Source: a virus. Taken from it: a stretch of DNA of 33,710 bases. Below the pieces are notes generated by a model, which did not search any database, was not told the origin of the DNA, and saw nothing but the letters and a program-made list of their open reading frames with translations. Location of the stretch: positions 1 to 33,710 of the IMG/VR virus record IMGVR_UViG_3300044489_000211, one strand, 5' to 3'. Position numbers and translations under genes: made by a program. Positions 30,014 through 33,710 of this stretch are shown piece by piece; within the stretch, counting starts at the first letter, position 1; each line of letters opens with the position of its first letter.

Positions 30014-30997
30014 TCATAGCCCAAGCCAGTCCGGCCGATCCAGCATCCACCGCACGGTCTTCTCCAGGGACTGCTCGAAGGTCCTCGGATGCTCCCAGCC
30101 TAGCTCACGCAACTTGGAACCGTCCAAAGCGTAGCGCAGGTCGTGCCCGGGACGACTCGAATGGAAGTCGACCATTTCGTAGGCCAGGGGCTTGCCGACA
30201 ATCGCCGCAATCATCTGGGCCAGGGAAAGGTTGTCCACCTCGCGCTCGCCCACGATGTTCACCTTGTCCCGCGGCCACTCCATCCGCAGCAGAAACAGCA
30301 GGGCCGCCGCCATGTTTCGACAATGGATATACGACCGCCGCCCGGCCTTAGTCCGGGTCGCATCCGAATGGATCGGGACGGTCTCTCCCAGCAGGACCGA
30401 CCTCACCACCTTGGGGATGAACTTCTCGGGATGCTGCCGCTCCCCGAACAGGTTCATGGTGTGAGTCACCAAGACAGGGACCCGGTAGGTGTTGGCGTAG
30501 GCCAAAGCAAGTTCCTCCCCGCCGGCCTTGGTGGCAGCGTAGGGGTTGGCCGAGGCGTAGCGATCCCACTCCCGGTATGAGGTCCCGACAGGGGCGGGCC
30601 CGAACACCTCGTCCGTTGAGAAGTAGACGAACTGCCGCAGGCATTCCAGACCCCGGGCGAACTCGAGCATGTTGAGGGTCCCCTGGACATTCGCCCGCAG
30701 GAAGGGATAGGGATCCTCAATGGACCGATCGACGTGGGTCTCGGCGCCCATGTGGATGATGACCTCGACCTCGCCAATCTCCTGCGCCAGCCCCGGGGAA
30801 ATCGGCAGCGCGAAGTCCGCAGCGTAGACCTCGACCCGCCCATCGTCGAAGGCATCAATGTCCCGCAGCCGGTCCAGGCCATTCGAGGCGTAGGTCAGCT
30901 TGTCCAGGACGGCCACCCGCCAGTCGGTGTTCTTCAGGATGTGCTCGACCAGGTGATGTCCCGCAAAGCCGGCCCCTCCAGTCACCAGGACCTTCAT
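30014..30997 (-). CDS. NDP-hexose 4,6-dehydratase / SDR epimerase (RmlB-like)
   Basis: A 327-residue extended SDR resembling dTDP-glucose 4,6-dehydratase. It has VTGGAGFAG (G7-x-x-G10-x-x-G13), HMGAETHVDRSI, YFSTDEVFG (S127-T-D-E130) and NPYAATK (Y153, K157), the order and spacing of RmlB. It would dehydrate an NDP-hexose to the 4-keto-6-deoxy form, which is the first step towards 6-deoxy and diacetamido sugars. The ATG follows GGAGGCGACG and overlaps the previous stop as ATGA. It heads the sugar module. The nucleotide (UDP, dTDP, GDP) cannot be told from sequence. Confidence 0.82.
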   Translation of the reverse strand: MKVLVTGGAGFAGHHLVEHILKNTDWRVAVLDKLTYASNGLDRLRDIDAFDDGRVEVYAADFALPISPGLAQEIGEVEVIIHMGAETHVDRSIEDPYPFLRANVQGTLNMLEFARGLECLRQFVYFSTDEVFGPAPVGTSYREWDRYASANPYAATKAGGEELALAYANTYRVPVLVTHTMNLFGERQHPEKFIPKVVRSVLLGETVPIHSDATRTKAGRRSYIHCRNMAAALLFLLRMEWPRDKVNIVGEREVDNLSLAQMIAAIVGKPLAYEMVDFHSSRPGHDLRYALDGSKLRELGWEHPRTFEQSLEKTVRWMLDRPDWLGL

Positions 30998-31197
30998 TCG
31001 TCGCCTCCGATCAGGAGATGGTTGGGCAGGACCCGCTTGTCCTCAACGCAGGTCAGCCCGCTCGTCCCAAGGATCGGGACGGGCGAAAGGACCCGGGTGG
31101 CCTTCCTCCCGGTCCGCTCCTCGAACCGGCGCCGGGCGATCATCAGCTGCTGGTCGAGGTTGGCATCCCCCACAAACCAGAACAGGTAGTCGTGCAT
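30994..31197 (-). CDS. Small hypothetical protein
   Basis: A 67-residue protein (start ATG 31197, behind GGAGGA; the previous codon GTG is also possible). It begins MHDYLFWFVGDANLDQQL and ends VLPNHLLIGGDE, overlapping the dehydratase gene as ATGA. I do not recognise it. It lies in the region where a second ORF (31043-31285) overlaps heavily; ribosome binding and stop-start overlap favour this one as real, perhaps both. Confidence 0.5.
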   Translation of the reverse strand: MHDYLFWFVGDANLDQQLMIARRRFEERTGRKATRVLSPVPILGTSGLTCVEDKRVLPNHLLIGGDE

Positions 31198-31285
31198 CAC
31201 TCTCCTCCAGGATAAGGCAGCCGCAATGGCTGCAGGCGCCCCCGGCGAAATGGCACCGGGACGGATGGCCGCACAGGCACTTCAC
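31043..31285 (-). CDS. Cys-rich small ORF with GTGA-coupled start
   Basis: Starts with GTG (31285) in a GTGA overlap with the HNH stop and reads 80 residues, with CLCGHPSRCHFAGGACSHCGC at the start, a CxCGHP...C.C knuckle seen in small phage proteins of unknown role. The last 50 residues overlap the 67-residue ORF and look like a shadow frame. It may be a real short gene whose true function lies in the first 30 residues. Low certainty. Confidence 0.35.
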   Translation of the reverse strand: MKCLCGHPSRCHFAGGACSHCGCLILEESDARLPVLVCGGCQPRPAADDRPAPVRGADREEGHPGPFARPDPWDERADLR

Positions 31286-31575
31286 AGCCGCTTCGCCCTC
31301 CGCATCAATGCCCCGTACTTCCGCTTGCCCAGCCAACCCTTTACCCATTCATGGAACTCCAATGGGTGTCTGTGAAAGAACGAGTGGCAGCCGTAGCACA
31401 GCGCAACCGCATTCTCCGGGTCGTGCCGAGTCTTCTTGATCGACCGGCTGAAGATGTGCGCCGCATGGAGCGCTTGAGACTTCTCGGGATACTGTTTACC
31501 GCACCGCCGGCACGTCCAGCTGTCCCGCGCCCGGATCAGGCTCGAGAACTCGGCGTCAGCCTTATCGCGCCTCAT
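31282..31575 (-). CDS. HNH endonuclease-like protein
   Basis: A 97-residue protein with the zinc-anchored HNH order: CRRC (22-25), LHAAHIFSRS (H37, H40), HDPENAVALCYGCH (N55, C60, C63, H64) and FHRH. It resembles short HNH proteins of the NinG/Rap or restriction type that cut or process DNA. Before terminase in some phages, HNH proteins assist DNA packaging; here it is in the replication block beside the initiator. The ATG overlaps the initiator stop as ATGA; a longer reading to 31635 is inside the initiator gene. Whether it nicks origins, recombination intermediates or foreign DNA cannot be told. Confidence 0.78.
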   Translation of the reverse strand: MRRDKADAEFSSLIRARDSWTCRRCGKQYPEKSQALHAAHIFSRSIKKTRHDPENAVALCYGCHSFFHRHPLEFHEWVKGWLGKRKYGALMRRAKRL

Positions 31576-32237
31576 TGCAGGCTCCCGACACCAACCTTGC
31601 CGCCGGAGGTCCTGACGAAATGCGCGCCCTCGCACCTCATTCCAAGAGCAGCCCGGGAGATCCAGAACCCGCAGATTTCGCAGAGGACCGTGTCGGTCTG
31701 TTTGGGCGGCGAGGAGGCCGCCTTTTGGTTCTCTCCGTCTTGCTTCTCTGAGTCTTGGGTAACTGAGTCTTGGATTCTGTCCGCCTGTCGGACTACTGAC
31801 AGTCCGGACGTCCGGACTACTGGAGTCCGCACGTGCGGACTGCTGGAGTCCACCTGTCGGACTACTGCAGCAACCGGCCCATTCTCCAGTAGTCCGCCTG
31901 TCGGACTACTGGAGGGTGCCTCGTCTTGGGGCGCCACATCTGGCGGTCTTATCAGTCTGTATTGGGTGCTCTGCCCGAACCGCTTGATCCGGACGAGGAA
32001 TCCGCCAACCTCTAGAGCCCGAAGGGCGGCGGCAATCCTCTCACGCCTGAGGCCGGTTCTCTTCTCCATGTCCTCGTAGCCCGGCCAGGCGATGTGTCGG
32101 TCCTTGTTCGTGCGATAGCGCAGGTAGCAGAAGACCGCGAATGCATCCACGCCGAGCTCGGCCATGCGCTCGATCACCAACTCCGGGATCGGAGTGAGAA
32201 ACCCCCATTCGTCCACTAGCCTCTCGAACTCGCTCAT
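31572..32237 (-). CDS. Winged-helix replication initiator-like protein
   Basis: A 221-residue protein. Residues about 30-97 form a winged helix of the HTH_36 type (AVFCYLRYRTNKDRHIAWPGYEDMEKRTGLRRERIAAALRALE...FLVRIKR), common in phage initiators of replication related to lambda O and to DnaD-like proteins. A Ser/Pro/Arg-rich linker (about 100-183) follows, and a C-terminal CEIC...C motif (C186, C189, C202) that may bind zinc. The linker DNA carries palindromic repeats suggestive of an origin. The start ATG (32237) with GGAGG upstream overlaps the previous stop as TGATG. Alternative: a transcription regulator. Confidence 0.68.
   Translation of the reverse strand: MSEFERLVDEWGFLTPIPELVIERMAELGVDAFAVFCYLRYRTNKDRHIAWPGYEDMEKRTGLRRERIAAALRALEVGGFLVRIKRFGQSTQYRLIRPPDVAPQDEAPSSSPTGGLLENGPVAAVVRQVDSSSPHVRTPVVRTSGLSVVRQADRIQDSVTQDSEKQDGENQKAASSPPKQTDTVLCEICGFWISRAALGMRCEGAHFVRTSGGKVGVGSLQ
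31779..31912. repeat. Palindromic iteron-like repeats (putative replication origin)
   Basis: Five units with GTCC...GGAC cores begin (g of GTCC) at 31779, 31802, 31825, 31848 and 31892, so steps are 23, 23, 23 and 44. Units 2 (AGTCCGGACGTCCGGACT, 31801-31818) and 3 (AGTCCGCACGTGCGGACT, 31824-31841) are perfect 18-base palindromes; unit 5 has 11-base perfect arms CCAGTAGTCCG and CGGACTACTGG around CCTGT. Most are followed by ACTG. Since 23 and 44 are not multiples of three, the repeats fall in different frames of the coding sequence, so they are not a protein repeat. AT-richer sequence (31722-31780) adjoins the left side. Confidence 0.72.
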
Positions 32238-32560
32238 CACGCCTCCAGGGGCTCGTCAATCACTTCGGCTACGTCATCTAGTTCATGGTGCGGCCCCTCA
32301 TACTCAAGGCCGTGATTTGCCCCCTCGCATATGCAGTGGCAGAACGTCATTGGGTCCGCCTTCTTGCATCCGACGCTGCACTGCCCACTCTCGCTTTTGG
32401 TATGCTCCTGCTTGGTCAGTTCACAAAGCCATCCATCGAGCAGGATGTAAGCCCTGGTGTGCTGCTTGTTGGCCCACCCGCGGAAGCCATCGTGTGCGCC
32501 GATGAACCCCTCAAGCCGGCGAACCTTGCCGCCGTGGTCCTGCCCAATCCACCTTTCCAT
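32237..32560 (-). CDS. Cys-rich small protein, unknown
   Basis: A 107-residue protein starting at ATG 32560, which overlaps the ParB stop as TGATG; the reading to 32740 is within the ParB gene and is dropped. The C-terminal half has GQCSVGCKK and FCHCICEGANHG, a CxCxC...NHG cluster seen in small phage proteins of unknown function, likely zinc-binding. The first half is basic and aromatic (MERWIGQDHGGKVRRLEGFIGAHDGFRGW). It lies between ParB and the initiator, so it may be part of the replication or maintenance block. Confidence 0.6.
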   Translation of the reverse strand: MERWIGQDHGGKVRRLEGFIGAHDGFRGWANKQHTRAYILLDGWLCELTKQEHTKSESGQCSVGCKKADPMTFCHCICEGANHGLEYEGPHHELDDVAEVIDEPLEA

Positions 32561-33474
32561 CACAACCTGTCGATAACGTTGTCTAGCTGCCTGAGGATGT
32601 TGGCTGTCAACTTGCGAAGGCTCTTGAGCACGATCTTTCCGCCAGCGCGGTCGTCCTGGCTCCGGGCAATGATCGACACCAGCGCGCTGACCGACTTCAG
32701 CCCCTCCTCGGCCAGCACGACGCGCGGGTCCTTGATCCACTGGAACAGGGCGCGGCCCGTGACCTCCCGGGCTGCCGCCTTCGGCTTGGGCTTGTGGGCG
32801 GGCAGGCTGTCGGCCGTGCGCAGGATGGCGTCGGCCCTCTGAGAGAGAACACGCTGGACGGCCTTGTCGCCGCCGTAGTCGTGGGCGCGCTTGACGACCT
32901 CGGCCACTTTGCGGGTCTGACGCGTGGAGAGTTCTTCTTCGGCGGCCTTCTTCAGAACCCTAGCCGCTAGTGCGGCGTCGCCCGCGGTGGCGGCCCTGGC
33001 CTGCCTAACGTGGTCCACGCCGAGTTCTCGCGCGAGAACTTCGGTTGCCTTCTTGATGGGGGCATCGAGCATCGATAAGTAGTCAGAGACTGGCCCCTCG
33101 CCCCAGCCAAGCCGCTTCGCCAGCGCCGCCTGTGTGCAGCCCGTCTCGTCCAAGATGGCCCGCAGCGCCTTGGCGATGTCGATGGCCGCCATGTTCTCGC
33201 GGATGACGTTCTCGATGAGCGCCTGGGTCAGCAATTTGTCGTCCGCCACGTCGGCGACGATGGCCTCGACTTCCTTGAGGCCCGCCGCCTTGGCCGCCAT
33301 CACGCGGCGGTGGCCGTAGACCAGGGTGTAGCCGTGGCCGTTCTTGCGAACCTTGACCGGGCAGACCTGGCCGACTTCCTTCAGGCTCTCAGTCAACTCC
33401 TCCAACTTCTCCGGCGACATCTGTTGCCGGACGCGACGATCCATTCCTCGGATTTCTGTCAGCGCGATCTTCAT
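32560..33474 (-). CDS. ParB-like CTPase / DNA-binding protein
   Basis: A 304-residue protein with the N-terminal ParB/sulfiredoxin-like domain. YGHRRVMAAKAAG (GHRR at 54-57) matches the nucleotide-contacting GERR motif and LIENVIRENM (88-94) the ENLQRE motif that couple CTP binding to DNA-site loading. A helix-turn-helix (CTQAALAKRLGWGEGPVSDYLSML, about 113-136) follows, then a helical, Ala-rich tail. Chromosomal and plasmid ParB proteins spread from parS; phages use relatives for plasmid-like partition or as regulators. No ParA is in the window. The ATG follows GGAGGCGGG. No parS site was recognised. Confidence 0.85.
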   Translation of the reverse strand: MKIALTEIRGMDRRVRQQMSPEKLEELTESLKEVGQVCPVKVRKNGHGYTLVYGHRRVMAAKAAGLKEVEAIVADVADDKLLTQALIENVIRENMAAIDIAKALRAILDETGCTQAALAKRLGWGEGPVSDYLSMLDAPIKKATEVLARELGVDHVRQARAATAGDAALAARVLKKAAEEELSTRQTRKVAEVVKRAHDYGGDKAVQRVLSQRADAILRTADSLPAHKPKPKAAAREVTGRALFQWIKDPRVVLAEEGLKSVSALVSIIARSQDDRAGGKIVLKSLRKLTANILRQLDNVIDRL

Positions 33475-33598
33475 GGCATCCCGCCTCCAAACGACAAATC
33501 CGCCCAGGACGGAGGGCCGCAGTCTTGGCAGAGAGCGACTTGTCCTGGACGGACTTCTCGGCTGGAAGTAGATCCCTCATCTCGTCACTCTCTGCCAT
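33389..33598 (-). CDS. Doubtful short ORF overlapping ParB
   Basis: A 69-residue reading MAESDEMRDLLPAEKSVQDK... starting at 33598 and ending 86 bases inside the ParB gene. It has no clear ribosome binding site and its last third is a shadow of ParB. The 10-base inverted repeat of its first codons (see the separate entry) suggests that the stretch may instead be a leader for ParB. I keep it only as a possibility. Confidence 0.2.
   Translation of the reverse strand: MAESDEMRDLLPAEKSVQDKSLSAKTAALRPGRICRLEAGCHEDRADRNPRNGSSRPATDVAGEVGGVD
33526..33597. repeat. Ten-base inverted repeat upstream of the ParB gene
   Basis: TGGCAGAGAG (33526-33535) and CTCTCTGCCA (33588-33597) are perfect inverted copies 52 bases apart, in the leader of the ParB-like gene. 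This could be an operator pair or long hairpin. The spacing makes a hairpin weak, and no -10/-35 pair was found in the 187 bases between 33475 and 33661. Confidence 0.4.
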
Positions 33599-33661
33599 AC
33601 CGCCATTCTACACCCTTCCGCCTCGGGCATCAATGTACGCCCTCACGAACTCCGCCGCGAC

Positions 33662-33709
33662 TCATCCCCACTGCTCCGCCATCGCCCTGGCAATGCCCTC
33701 GTAGGTGCG
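33662..33709 (-). CDS. C-terminal end of a gene entering from the right edge
   Basis: Fifteen codons (RTYEGIARAMAEQWG) then TGA at 33664-33662. The frame has the look of a real coding end (no rare codons), but the gene starts beyond the window. After the TGA the same frame stays open for 17 further codons (VAAEFVRAYIDARGGRV) to TAG. Confidence 0.4.
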   Translation of the reverse strand, partial: RTYEGIARAMAEQWG

Positions 33710-33710
33710 G

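Overview
The window is a GC-rich stretch of a tailed double-stranded DNA bacteriophage (Caudoviricetes) with siphovirus-type organisation. Every gene I can support lies on the minus strand, so the genes read from position 33710 down to 1. Most neighbours overlap by 1-34 bases (often ATGA, GTGA or TGATG) and many starts follow a strong GGAGG-type ribosome binding site. The sequence does not identify the host. I see no tRNA, CRISPR array, insertion sequence or integrase.

Right end (33.7-31.0 kb), replication and maintenance: a ParB-like CTPase/DNA-binding protein, a Cys-rich small protein, a winged-helix protein that looks like a replication initiator, a small HNH protein and one or two tiny proteins. 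The linker of the initiator gene carries five palindromic repeats at 23, 23, 23 and 44 bp steps. Because these steps are not multiples of three, they look like origin iterons embedded in the gene, as in lambda O.

Middle (31.0-20.9 kb), sugar module: about 10 kb of carbohydrate genes continues the same overlapping series. They are an RmlB-like dehydratase, a short NeuB-like synthase, a class III aminotransferase, a Gfo/Idh oxidoreductase, a PseG-like protein, an SDR, an acetolactate-synthase-like ThDP enzyme split into three consecutive ORFs, an ATP-grasp ligase, two methyltransferases and an SpsF-like cytidylyltransferase with an added zinc ribbon. Together they resemble a pathway for a CMP-activated nonulosonic (sialic/legionaminic-like) sugar. 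A hairpin terminator closes the module.

Left part (20.7-0 kb), packaging and virion genes: small and large terminase, a small membrane protein, a portal with an N-terminal HTH and a C-terminal MuF-like domain, a protease with nested scaffold starts, decoration protein, major capsid protein and small head proteins. Two glycosyltransferases follow, then neck and tail genes, a tail chaperone pair with a CCCAAAA -1 frameshift site, the tape measure, tip and fibre-like proteins, and the start of a GH25-like endolysin. The likely link between the two halves is that the sugar module makes an activated sugar which the glycosyltransferases in the virion operon attach to virion proteins or to the host surface. 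That link is inference.
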